The position numbers were made by a program, and so were the translations under genes. From JBBRGG01 sp038240875 (lineage in GTDB: Bacteria > Planctomycetota > Phycisphaerae > Phycisphaerales > UBA1924), in the NCBI GenBank assembly GCA_038240875.1, contig JBBRGG010000089.1, forward strand, positions 1 through 12,971: 12,971 bases of DNA, read 5' to 3'. Every line of letters begins with the position of its first letter. Position 1 is the first letter of the stretch. This document shows positions 6,290 to 12,971 of this stretch, piece by piece. Below the pieces are notes generated by a model. That model saw nothing but the letters and a program-made list of their open reading frames with translations. It did not search any database and was not told where the DNA came from.

Positions 6290-6837
6290 TATCGCTTCTG
6301 TCCCAACTTCATCACCGCAGCCGCCTCATTCCCTCCACTCTTTGGCCCCTGCACAAAGACCACAATCGATGCCCGCGACAAGTTCACATCCTTCGCCACA
6401 GGCACCCGCAGCATCACGCCCTTGTACGCCGCCGCCTGTGCAGGCACACTCACAAGTTCGCGCACGATACGCTCGTGATGCAGCGTCCGTCCCAAGTTCT
6501 CACCCGCTTTGACATCGCTCACAATCCCATCTTCAACCAGTGACGCAGAGACGGTCTCGGCGTCGCCGCGCACACTTTCCGCACGCGTAACTTCAACCAC
6601 AATCGTCGAGTCCTGCTCGCGCCGCACGCTACAAATCATCAGCGTTGCAGCCGCACCAGCTTCCTTCTTTCTTTCCGCTTCCTACAAACCTTGCGCACTC
6701 GCCGCCGCAATCTCCTTTGACGCGCGTGCCTGTTCCGATCCAACAAACTCAACCTTCCCCGCCATCACTACGCCCATCACCTAGCCCATCATCACGCCCA
6801 AACATTCCTAGCCAAGTGAACGTTCATATAGCCGCTC
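6289..6837 (-). pseudogene. Decayed DUF1223-family (thioredoxin-fold) gene, minus strand
   Basis: Read on the minus strand, one frame from 6837 down to 6289 gives recognisable DUF1223 protein interrupted by three TAG codons (complements at 6808-6810, 6781-6783 and 6682-6684). The order of blocks follows the family: AERLYERSLG, then GKVEFVGSEQARASKEIAA, then an unbroken 116-residue C-terminal part with SLVEDGIVSDVKAGENLGR, LHHERIVRELV and IVVFVQG, ending at TAG 6289-6291. DUF1223 proteins are exported thioredoxin-fold proteins with a Cys-rich motif near the N-terminus. I could not find that motif or the family's HVDYWD block in the DNA beyond 6837, so the N-terminal half is lost or unrecognisable. 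In the family the block before GKVEFVG reads like VYTPQ; here TAG sits where Tyr is expected, consistent with a TAC-to-TAG change. I do not think the C-terminal part is a functional gene, because the thioredoxin core is missing. Confidence 0.75.
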
Positions 6838-7197
6838 CGCGTGCCGACGCACAACCACACTGCATTCACAACCCAAACTTCACGCATCCCCACGTCGTAT
6901 TTCGATACCAACATCTACCCAGCGTTACCGCTGCCCACAATTCACATCGACCGTCCACTCCTGTGCGCGCGCAGGTGGCCACTCGCACGATTACCTCTTG
7001 CATACGCACCACAATCGCGTACAACATACCTAAGGCTCGCCCGAACATCTCCGCCCCCTAACTCTTCTCTTGTAGTAACCAAGCACTCGTGCATGATCAA
7101 ATCTAGCACCAACCCCTCAACCAAACAAGTACAGCAACGCACCCATACAATCACAGCGAATCCGAACGCATTACGTAACGATAAACCTCCACTTTGA
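6838..7197. other. Gene-free stretch, probably decayed DNA
   Basis: I see no credible gene on either strand in these 360 bases. The short open frames have no recognisable motif and no consistent codon use. Its left part is where the missing N-terminal half of the DUF1223 gene would lie, so it is probably that gene's eroded start plus the upstream region of the next gene. An 8-bp palindrome TTACGTAA lies at 7171-7178. A TATGAT that could serve as a -10 element lies at 7198-7203, but no convincing -35 is placed correctly before it. Confidence 0.5.
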
Positions 7198-7249
7198 TAT
7201 GATGGCGCAATCAATTAGTGTGCAATCAGGCACCACCGAGGAAACACAC

Positions 7250-9082
7250 ATGAATCGACTCTTCCAACTATTCGCCACAACCACAATCTCAGCCCTCCTA
7301 CTTATCGCGCCCTTCGCGCGAGCCCAGTCCAGCAACAGCTTCGCCACCGTCATCGGCCCGGTTCAAGTCCGTGATGTCAAACCCGGCGCATCTATCCAAG
7401 TCCCCTTCATCACCTGGGGTGGCGACGTTGCCACCTTCGTCGCCAATGGCGGCCTCACCACCAAGACCGGCTCCATCTACCAACGCCAAGGCCTCAATCT
7501 CACCCTCGTCAACGGCGACGACTTCCCCGCCCAGGTCCGCCGCTACCTCTCAGGCGAAAGCCCCATGCTTCGCGGCGAGCTTCGCATGCTCGCACTTGCC
7601 AGCGAAGTCATTGGCTCAGACCCACGCACCAAGCCCGTCGTTATTCTTCAACTCACCTGGTCCGCAGGCGACCACATGGTCGGCAGGCAAAATCTCAAAA
7701 CCCTCAACGACCTCAAAGGTAAAAAAATCTCTCTCCAGCGCAACGGCCCTCACGTCGGCATGCTCGACGACGTTCTCAATAGCCTCAAACTTACCTGGTC
7801 CGACATCACGCCCGTCTGGTCCGACAAACTCACCGGCCCAGGCAGCCCCGCCGACCTCTTCCGCAAAGACTCCACCATCGACGCCTGCTTTGTCATCTCA
7901 CCCGACATGATCGGCCTCACCGGTGGCCTCGAATCCAAAGGCTCCGGCGCCGAAGGCACCGTCAAAGATGCCCACGTCGTCGTCTCAACCGCACAAATGA
8001 GCCGCGCACTCGCAGACGTTTACGCCGTTCGCAAAGACTTCTACGACGCTAATCGCGAAACAATCGAAAAGTTCGTCGCTGGGTATCTCAAAGCCACCGA
8101 AACCGTCGTCGCTCTCCGCACTGATTTCGCCGCCAAAGGCACCAACGACGAATATATGAAAGTCCTCAAGCTGTCTCAAGACATCCTTGGCAAAGACGTG
8201 CTCCCAACGCTCGAAGTCGATGCGCATGGTTTGCTCCTGGACGCCACTTTCGTCGGCTTTCCAGGCAACCGCACGTGGTTCACCGAAAAAGGTACACTCG
8301 ATGGCTTTGAGGCCAAACAAAAGTCCGCGCTCGATCTCGCAGTGGGTCAGGGATACGCAAAGATTCGCGCCGGCATGATCACGCACGATCTCGACTTTGA
8401 CAAAATCGCAAAGCTCGGCGACCTCAAGATCCTCCAAGCCGTTGGCGGCGACCGCTTCGCCGCAGAATCTGTCGATTCCTTCCCGCTCGATGCGCTCGAC
8501 GACAAAACACTTCTCAACTTCACTATCAACTTCCAACCCAATCAAGACTCCTTCTCCGCCGATGTCTATGGCCCAGAGTTCCTTCGTGCCGTCCAACTTG
8601 CTTCGACCTTCGGCGGAGCCGTCGTCGCCGTCCGTGGCCACGCCGACCCAACCAAAGTCCTTGTCGATTTCATCAAGGCTGGCATGGAGAAAAACGTCAT
8701 CACTCGCACCGGCTCGCAAGGCAGCTACAAATACTTCTACAACAAACGCCCCCTCGATCTTGCCAACACCCAAGAACTCATGAAGCTCATCCAGGAAGGC
8801 ACACTCGACGGCGCCCAAACTTCGCCACGCGATACCATGCAAGCCGCGCTGAACCTCTCGCGCGCAAGAGCCGACGCCGTGCGTGATGCCGTGCTGGACT
8901 TTGCACAAAAGCAAGGCCTTCGCATCGACAAGTCACAGATACAAGCCATCGGCGTCGGCGTCGGTGAGCCGCTGATCGCTACGCCACGCAACGCGGAAGA
9001 AGCCAAGCAGAACATGCGTGTGGAATTCCGAATCGTGCGCGTCCCCGCCGAATCGGTGAAGCCCAGCGACTTTAACTACTAA
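7250..9082 (+). CDS. Secreted solute-binding protein fused to an OmpA-like domain (NMT1/phosphate-type SBP-OmpA)
   Basis: A 610-residue exported protein. A signal peptide ends in ARA|Q (residues 23-26). An ABC-type solute-binding domain follows (about 40-400), with VPFITWGGDVATFVANGG, LSGESPMLRGELRM, SEVIGSDPRTKPVV, LTWSAGDHMVGR and RNGPHVGMLDDVL. This is the wording I remember from proteins annotated as phosphate ABC transporter substrate-binding/OmpA family. From about residue 422 there is an OmpA-like peptidoglycan-binding domain with GHAD (463-466) and NLSRARADAV (535-544); both the Asp and Arg used by OmpA domains to bind diaminopimelate are present. About 55 extra residues separate these two motifs compared with a standard OmpA domain. 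GAGGA at 7238-7242, seven bases before the ATG, fixes the start. No permease or ATPase is adjacent, so import is doubtful. The ligand is unknown. It heads a four-gene set. Confidence 0.85.
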   Translation: MNRLFQLFATTTISALLLIAPFARAQSSNSFATVIGPVQVRDVKPGASIQVPFITWGGDVATFVANGGLTTKTGSIYQRQGLNLTLVNGDDFPAQVRRYLSGESPMLRGELRMLALASEVIGSDPRTKPVVILQLTWSAGDHMVGRQNLKTLNDLKGKKISLQRNGPHVGMLDDVLNSLKLTWSDITPVWSDKLTGPGSPADLFRKDSTIDACFVISPDMIGLTGGLESKGSGAEGTVKDAHVVVSTAQMSRALADVYAVRKDFYDANRETIEKFVAGYLKATETVVALRTDFAAKGTNDEYMKVLKLSQDILGKDVLPTLEVDAHGLLLDATFVGFPGNRTWFTEKGTLDGFEAKQKSALDLAVGQGYAKIRAGMITHDLDFDKIAKLGDLKILQAVGGDRFAAESVDSFPLDALDDKTLLNFTINFQPNQDSFSADVYGPEFLRAVQLASTFGGAVVAVRGHADPTKVLVDFIKAGMEKNVITRTGSQGSYKYFYNKRPLDLANTQELMKLIQEGTLDGAQTSPRDTMQAALNLSRARADAVRDAVLDFAQKQGLRIDKSQIQAIGVGVGEPLIATPRNAEEAKQNMRVEFRIVRVPAESVKPSDFNY

Positions 9083-9216
9083 CGTGCATGGGTTCTGTTT
9101 CGATCTCGCTCGCTCGCGCGGTTCAGTCTAGAAGCTCGCTCTTTACAATTCGCGTTCAGAAGACGCCCGCTCATTGCATCGCTTCAAACACTGCCCAATA
9201 CACCTGTTCAACTTAA

Positions 9217-10323
9217 ATGGATGCGCACATGAATCACACACTGGTATTTGCACATCTCGCTCTGGCAGGTTGCTTTACGCTGCTTCAGCCCGCGTCGTTC
9301 GTGCACGCGCAAACTGAATCAGCTTCCGTCGACGCTTCCTCCCAAACGCCAGCCACAGAATCAAAATCCATCGACAACGTTGTCGTCGTGCTCGATGCTT
9401 CCGGCTCCATGCGCGAGAAAATCCGTGGCACCAACCAGACACGCATGGAAATGGCCAAGAGCGCGATCATTCGTGTCCTTGAACAAGTCCCCCCCACCAC
9501 CAACGTCGGTATCCTGGTGTTCAGTGGTGGTCGCAAAGCCGCTGGCGACTGGGTCGTCCCTCTGGGTCCTGTCCGCATCGACGCCATTAGAGCCGCACTC
9601 AGCCCAATCCAACCCGACGGCGGCACGCCCCTAGGCGAATACATGCGCCAAGGTGCCGACCGGCTTTTGCAACAACGCCAATTGCAACTCGGCTACGGCT
9701 CCTTTCGCTTGCTCGTCGTAACCGATGGCGAAGAAAGCGCACCGCAAATGGTTGACCGCTTCCTTCCCGAAGTTTTGTCGCGTGGCATCAACGTCAACGT
9801 CATTGGCCTCGACATGAAATCTGGTCACTCGCTAGCGACTAAAGTGAACTCGTACAAATCCGCACAAAACGCCAGCGAGCTTGTGTCGGCGATGAAAGCT
9901 GTCTTCGCGGAAGTCGGCGCGTCGAGCCAAGACGCGCTCGATACTGAACAGTTTGAAATGATCGCGTCGCTCAATACCGAAGCAGCCACGGGAATTTTGG
10001 CCGCGCTGCGGCCCGAGAGCAACGACCCAATCGGCACACCAAAGCCCCAGTCGCTGTCGAGTGACGCGACTTCAACCCAGGTCACTTCTACGTCTACTGC
10101 TTCCCAGCCCGTACCAAGCCAATCCGGCCAAAGCCAATCCGCCCCGATTCAAGTACCACCAACAACGTCACCAAATTCGCCAGCTTCGTCTACGCAAGGT
10201 TCATCAAGTAGCGGCATTAGTGGCACGCTGACCTTCATCGCCAGTTCCTGCTTCGTCGTCTTCCTCTTTGGCGTCGTGCTTGTTGTCATCGCTCGCAAGC
10301 TCATCATGGGAGGCAAGAGTTGA
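9217..10323 (+). CDS. Exported von Willebrand factor A protein with C-terminal membrane anchor
   Basis: A 368-residue protein with a VWA domain holding a complete metal-ion-dependent adhesion site: DASGSM (Asp60-Ser-Ser), Thr137 in GGTPLGEY and Asp170 in TDGEES. The N-terminus is an export signal. Two cleavage readings are possible: HA|Q after SFVHA, or lipoprotein processing at the lipobox LAGC about ten residues earlier. After the VWA domain (about 52-235) comes a Ser/Thr/Gln/Pro-rich linker of about 90 residues, then a transmembrane helix (about 337-361) and a short basic tail. The VWA domain should therefore sit in the periplasm, tethered to the inner membrane. VWA domains bind protein partners through metal; the flanking binding-protein/OmpA fusions are obvious candidates. 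A second ATG at 9229 removes an acidic residue from the signal sequence and has a weak GGA ahead, so it may be the true start. The stop overlaps the next gene's start. Confidence 0.85.
   Translation: MDAHMNHTLVFAHLALAGCFTLLQPASFVHAQTESASVDASSQTPATESKSIDNVVVVLDASGSMREKIRGTNQTRMEMAKSAIIRVLEQVPPTTNVGILVFSGGRKAAGDWVVPLGPVRIDAIRAALSPIQPDGGTPLGEYMRQGADRLLQQRQLQLGYGSFRLLVVTDGEESAPQMVDRFLPEVLSRGINVNVIGLDMKSGHSLATKVNSYKSAQNASELVSAMKAVFAEVGASSQDALDTEQFEMIASLNTEAATGILAALRPESNDPIGTPKPQSLSSDATSTQVTSTSTASQPVPSQSGQSQSAPIQVPPTTSPNSPASSTQGSSSSGISGTLTFIASSCFVVFLFGVVLVVIARKLIMGGKS
10308..10313 (+). promoter_or_regulatory. Strong Shine-Dalgarno (GGGAGG) inside the VWA gene, deciding a TTG start
   Basis: GGGAGG lies six bases before the TTG at 10320, which overlaps the TGA stop of the VWA gene (10321-10323) as TTGA. 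No ATG is available at the start of the downstream frame: the first Met codon in frame comes after the transmembrane segment has begun. Site and overlap together point to translational coupling of the two genes. Confidence 0.7.
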
Positions 10324-12029
10324 GCTCCGGCGCACCAGTTCGCTGGTTCGGTGTCGCGCTGCTTTGGCTGTTCCTCATCGCCATCGCAGGCGGCGGATAC
10401 ATGCTGCTTGTGCAGCCCTATCTCAATGACAAGCACGTCTACTCAGAATATCGAGCCCAGTACGTCAAGCTCGCCGCCGACGCACAATTGCGCGGCTTTG
10501 CCAACGTGCCAAAGCTTGATGAGTCTGACTCGGGCGCAAGGCATCAAGCCGCGGTCGATGCACTCCGCGTGCTCTTGACCGGTGGCGTAACGATCACCGA
10601 ACCAATCACGATCGCGCTGGATTCCTTCTCTGGGTATGCGATCCTACGAACTGATGCCTTTCGCAACGAATTGGCAAACCAAGGGCTCAAGCTCGAACTC
10701 GCCGACGATGGCGCCGATTATGCCAAGCGTTTGCTCGCGCTTCGCGATGGCAGGGTGCAGATGGCAACGTTCCCAATAGACGCATATATAAAGGCTTCCG
10801 CTGAACTCGGCGAATCACCCGCGACGATCGTTTTTGTGATCGACGAGACGGTCGGCGCCGACGCGATGGTTGCGTACGCCGCAGGCATTCCAACGATCGA
10901 TGCCTTAAACTCACCAGACACGATGTTCGTCGTCACGCCGAATTCACCGAGCGAAACGCTGGCCCGCGTCGTGATGGCGAGCTTTGAACTGCCCAAGCTT
11001 CGCGTCGATCCATTCGTGCGCGCGAGCGGAGCAGCCGAAGTCTTGGCAGCACTCAAAAAGAGCAAGCCCAACGAGAAGAAGGCGTTCATTCTTTGGGAGC
11101 CGTATGTAACCCAAGCATTGCGCGTACCCGGAACGCACGTGCTTCTCGATAGCGGCGACTTTCGTGGCTACATCGTCGATGTCATCGTTGCCCGCCGTGA
11201 GTTTGTGCTCGAGCATCCTGAGCGGATTCGCAGCGTGTGCGAAGGATACTTTCGCGCCGCGTATCAAGTTCGCCAACAAACCGGCGGCTTCAAGTCGCTC
11301 GTAGAAGTCGACAGCAAAGCCCTTGGCCTATCGCTGACCCCCGAGCAATCTGAGCACCTGGTCAATGGCGTGTGGTGGAAGAACACAACCGAGAATTACG
11401 CCCACTTTGGTTTGCAGTCTGGCGCACCAAGCAGCGGGACGAGGGGCAACGTCAGCCGCATCGAGGACAGCATTCGTGCAATCGTGAGCGTGCTACTTCG
11501 CACCGGCGGCATCACGCGCGACCCGACCCAGGGCAACCCCGCCAGCATTGTGTACAGCGCGGCGCTTAAGGGAATGCTCGAATCTGGCTTTCATCCCGCC
11601 GGGCTGATCGGTCAAGCCGCTTCGCCCGAAGCCATGCGATCAATCGGCGAACTTCAGGCGTTGACGCCCGCCGCGTGGGACACACTTGCGCCGGTCGGTC
11701 GCTTGCAAGTTGAACGAATCGTTTTCGCACGAGGCACAGGGACGCTCACCGAGCATGGCAAGCTCGCGCTTGATCGGCTCGCCGATGTGCTCGCGAGCTT
11801 TCCTCGTTATTATGTTACGATTCGTGGAAGTGCTCGGTCGGACGGCGACGCCGAGGCCAACCGAGCTTTGGCAGAATTGCGAGCGAATGCGGCTGCGGGG
11901 TATTTAAAGAGCAAGGGCATAGAAGTGATTCGTCTTCGGGTTGTCGCGGCTTCGCCCGAGACTGGATTGGCAGGTACCAGCGGCGAAGCGCAAACGGTCA
12001 CGTTCACGGTTGGTCAGGTGCCGTTCTAG
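10320..12029 (+). CDS. Membrane-anchored solute-binding protein fused to an OmpA-like domain (second SBP-OmpA)
   Basis: A 569-residue protein starting at TTG, overlapping the VWA stop and preceded by a strong Shine-Dalgarno. Residues 9-31 form one hydrophobic helix without an Ala-X-Ala site, so it is probably a signal anchor with the rest in the periplasm. From about residue 92 there is a solute-binding domain of the NrtA/NMT1/TauA type: ITIALDSFSGY, QGLKLELADDGADY, DGRVQMATFP, and a second lobe with FILWEPYVTQAL and PERIRSVCEGYFRAAYQV. From about 460 there is an OmpA-like domain: VERIVFARGTGTLTEHG, IRGSARSDGDAEANRALAEL and RANAAAGYLKSKGIEVIRL. The NxxLxxxRA half is intact, but the usual GHTD reads GSAR, so peptidoglycan binding may be altered. 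It shares this two-domain plan with the protein encoded at 7250-9082, but the two are clearly diverged. Ligand unknown. Confidence 0.82.
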   Translation: MSSGAPVRWFGVALLWLFLIAIAGGGYMLLVQPYLNDKHVYSEYRAQYVKLAADAQLRGFANVPKLDESDSGARHQAAVDALRVLLTGGVTITEPITIALDSFSGYAILRTDAFRNELANQGLKLELADDGADYAKRLLALRDGRVQMATFPIDAYIKASAELGESPATIVFVIDETVGADAMVAYAAGIPTIDALNSPDTMFVVTPNSPSETLARVVMASFELPKLRVDPFVRASGAAEVLAALKKSKPNEKKAFILWEPYVTQALRVPGTHVLLDSGDFRGYIVDVIVARREFVLEHPERIRSVCEGYFRAAYQVRQQTGGFKSLVEVDSKALGLSLTPEQSEHLVNGVWWKNTTENYAHFGLQSGAPSSGTRGNVSRIEDSIRAIVSVLLRTGGITRDPTQGNPASIVYSAALKGMLESGFHPAGLIGQAASPEAMRSIGELQALTPAAWDTLAPVGRLQVERIVFARGTGTLTEHGKLALDRLADVLASFPRYYVTIRGSARSDGDAEANRALAELRANAAAGYLKSKGIEVIRLRVVAASPETGLAGTSGEAQTVTFTVGQVPF

Positions 12030-12065
12030 TTCATATGCTCACACGGCATAGATATAAGGTTTGTA

Positions 12066-12094
12066 TTGATCGCTCGAATAGTTTGAGATTTAAT
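12066..12094 (+). promoter_or_regulatory. Possible sigma-70-type promoter before the last gene
   Basis: TTGATC (12066-12071) and TTTAAT (12089-12094) are separated by 17 bases, four and five matches of six to the consensus. They lie in a 110-bp spacer visibly richer in A+T than its surroundings. A start near 12101 would give a leader of about 40 bases. Planctomycete-type promoters are poorly described, so this is only a pattern match. Confidence 0.3.
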
Positions 12095-12127
12095 GTCATA
12101 CGTGTAGGTTCGGTTTTCGAGGAGAGT

Positions 12128-12133
12128 AAGGAG
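12128..12133 (+). promoter_or_regulatory. Shine-Dalgarno AAGGAG deciding a TTG start
   Basis: AAGGAG lies six bases before the TTG at 12140, and the reading frame becomes convincing protein from there. The first in-frame ATG comes within the first hydrophobic segment, too late for a normal membrane helix. Confidence 0.6.
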
Positions 12134-12139
12134 TAGTAG

Positions 12140-12904
12140 TTGGACGCGGCCGAGTTACGCAAACGAGTCTGGCGAAAGCTCGTGCTTTCACCATTGGTGG
12201 TTGCTCCGGCAAGCATGTCGGCGCTCTTCGCGTGCGCATCAATCTTTGGCGGCGGAGCTTTGCTTGTAGGCCTTTTTACGTCATTGTGCTTGGGCTTGAT
12301 AGCGGTTGGCGCATTTGGTACACGCGCGATGCTCTCGACCGAACGAATCACCAATCGAGTCATGTCGCAGATGCTTAAAGAAAAGGAAACACTCAGGACG
12401 GCATATCTTGATCGCTTGAACGAGCGACTCAAAGCCGATGGCGACCCGCGCCCCGAAGCACTTTTGCGCGACCTTCGACTTATCATGGACCAGAATCGAA
12501 CAGATTTGCGAGCTCCAGATGCTGTAGTGTCGCGGCAGATGGTCGAAGTCGCCACCAAGAGCGATCGGCTGTATCAGTCTTGCATACGCTCACTTGAGCG
12601 TACGGCGGAATTGTGGGATATCGCCCAGCGAATGGCCACGCCGATTGGGCGCGAAACAACGATGCAACGCCGCGAAAGGCTTGTCCTAGAAGTGGAAGCG
12701 AGCGTGCGACATTTGGGGAAGATCTTTGATGGCGTTCAATCTCTTGGGCTGGTCCATGATGATGTGAACGAGATGGGGCGGATACGTGGCGAGCTGGATC
12801 GAACTCTCGAAAGCGCACGCCGAATCGAACAACGAATGCAACAAATCGATGATGAGCTTGCACCTTCTGATTCGTCGCTTCAATCAAAACGGATATTAGG
12901 ATAG
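12140..12904 (+). CDS. Two-helix membrane protein with long helical cytoplasmic domain, XpaC-like in layout
   Basis: A 254-residue protein from a TTG start supported by AAGGAG. After a basic N-terminus (LRKRVWRK) there are two adjacent hydrophobic helices (about residues 15-36 and 39-60), Gly/Ala-rich, with GGGA at the turn. The rest, about 62-245, is charged and strongly helical with heptad-like Leu spacing (TERITNRVMSQMLKEKE, DRLYQSCIRSLERTAELW, RRIEQRMQQIDDEL), suggesting coiled coils in the cytoplasm. No enzyme motif is visible. The layout, paired N-terminal helices then a helical domain, is that of XpaC-family proteins, which are encoded next to TelA (toxic anion resistance) proteins in Bacillus and others. 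I cannot confirm homology by eye; the overall plan and the neighbours are the basis. It is separated by 110 bp from the preceding gene, possibly with its own promoter. Codon use is G-richer than in the first 8 kb of the window. Confidence 0.7.
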   Translation: MDAAELRKRVWRKLVLSPLVVAPASMSALFACASIFGGGALLVGLFTSLCLGLIAVGAFGTRAMLSTERITNRVMSQMLKEKETLRTAYLDRLNERLKADGDPRPEALLRDLRLIMDQNRTDLRAPDAVVSRQMVEVATKSDRLYQSCIRSLERTAELWDIAQRMATPIGRETTMQRRERLVLEVEASVRHLGKIFDGVQSLGLVHDDVNEMGRIRGELDRTLESARRIEQRMQQIDDELAPSDSSLQSKRILG

Positions 12905-12971
12905 TTGGTTCGGTGTTCGAAGGTTGTGGTACTTGTTCAATATCTCACAGGTTTACTTTTTAAAATATTTC

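Noticed and set aside
6211..6543. + strand open frame across the pseudogene region
   Set aside because: The opposite strand carries the recognisable DUF1223 remnant; the + frame is repetitive at its start and has no motif.
7985..8914. 309-codon antisense open frame
   Set aside because: Exact antisense of the first SBP-OmpA gene; composition follows from the sense codons and no family is recognisable.
9083..9216. Terminator or promoter between the first SBP-OmpA gene and the VWA gene
   Set aside because: CTCGCTCGCTCGCGCG gives only slippage-prone self-pairing without a stem and T-run, and TTTACA at 9142-9147 has no -10 element at a proper distance.

Overview
The window looks like an ordinary chromosomal stretch of a free-living, moderately high-GC, Gram-negative-type bacterium. 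OmpA-type peptidoglycan-binding domains and signal peptides imply an outer envelope with a periplasm. The gene families, the pyrimidine-rich non-coding DNA and the short GAATGCC-type intergenic repeats remind me most of Planctomycetota (Phycisphaerae-like). That is an impression from memory, not a demonstrated placement. All intact genes lie on the + strand; the only minus-strand gene is a wreck. I see no tRNA, rRNA, CRISPR array, transposase or phage gene.

Layout. 1-2249: the C-terminal end of NAD+-dependent DNA ligase LigA, a CYTH-fold (CyaB-like) enzyme and an UlaG/NAPE-PLD-like metallo-beta-lactamase. 2250-4211: a pyrimidine-rich spacer with seven perfect copies of an 8-bp repeat, then an ABC-2 type exporter made of an ATPase and a permease. 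4212-4727: an OsmC-family protein behind a second short tandem repeat that shares the same core. 4858-6024: a FtsX/DevC-like ABC permease with no ATPase or adaptor beside it. 6025-7249: a 1.2-kb gene desert holding three 50-bp hairpin repeats, a run of GAATGCC/GAATCCC heptamers, and the decayed minus-strand remains of a DUF1223 (thioredoxin-fold) gene with three in-frame TAG codons.

7250-12904 is the most interesting part. It holds four co-directional envelope genes: a secreted protein fusing an ABC-type solute-binding domain to an OmpA domain; a von Willebrand factor A protein with an N-terminal export signal and a C-terminal membrane anchor; a second solute-binding/OmpA fusion, membrane-anchored, whose TTG start overlaps the VWA stop codon; and a two-helix membrane protein with a long helical tail, resembling XpaC in layout. 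No transporter permease or ATPase accompanies the two binding proteins. The set therefore looks less like an importer than like a periplasmic binding or sensing assembly tethered to membrane and peptidoglycan. I recall similar binding-protein/OmpA and VWA genes beside TelA/XpaC (toxic-anion resistance) genes, so a TelA-family gene just past the right edge is a concrete prediction.

Base composition changes along the window without a change of coding strand. The genes up to about 8.8 kb are strongly C-rich on the coding strand with C-ending codons, whereas the genes from about 10 kb on have G equal to or above C.
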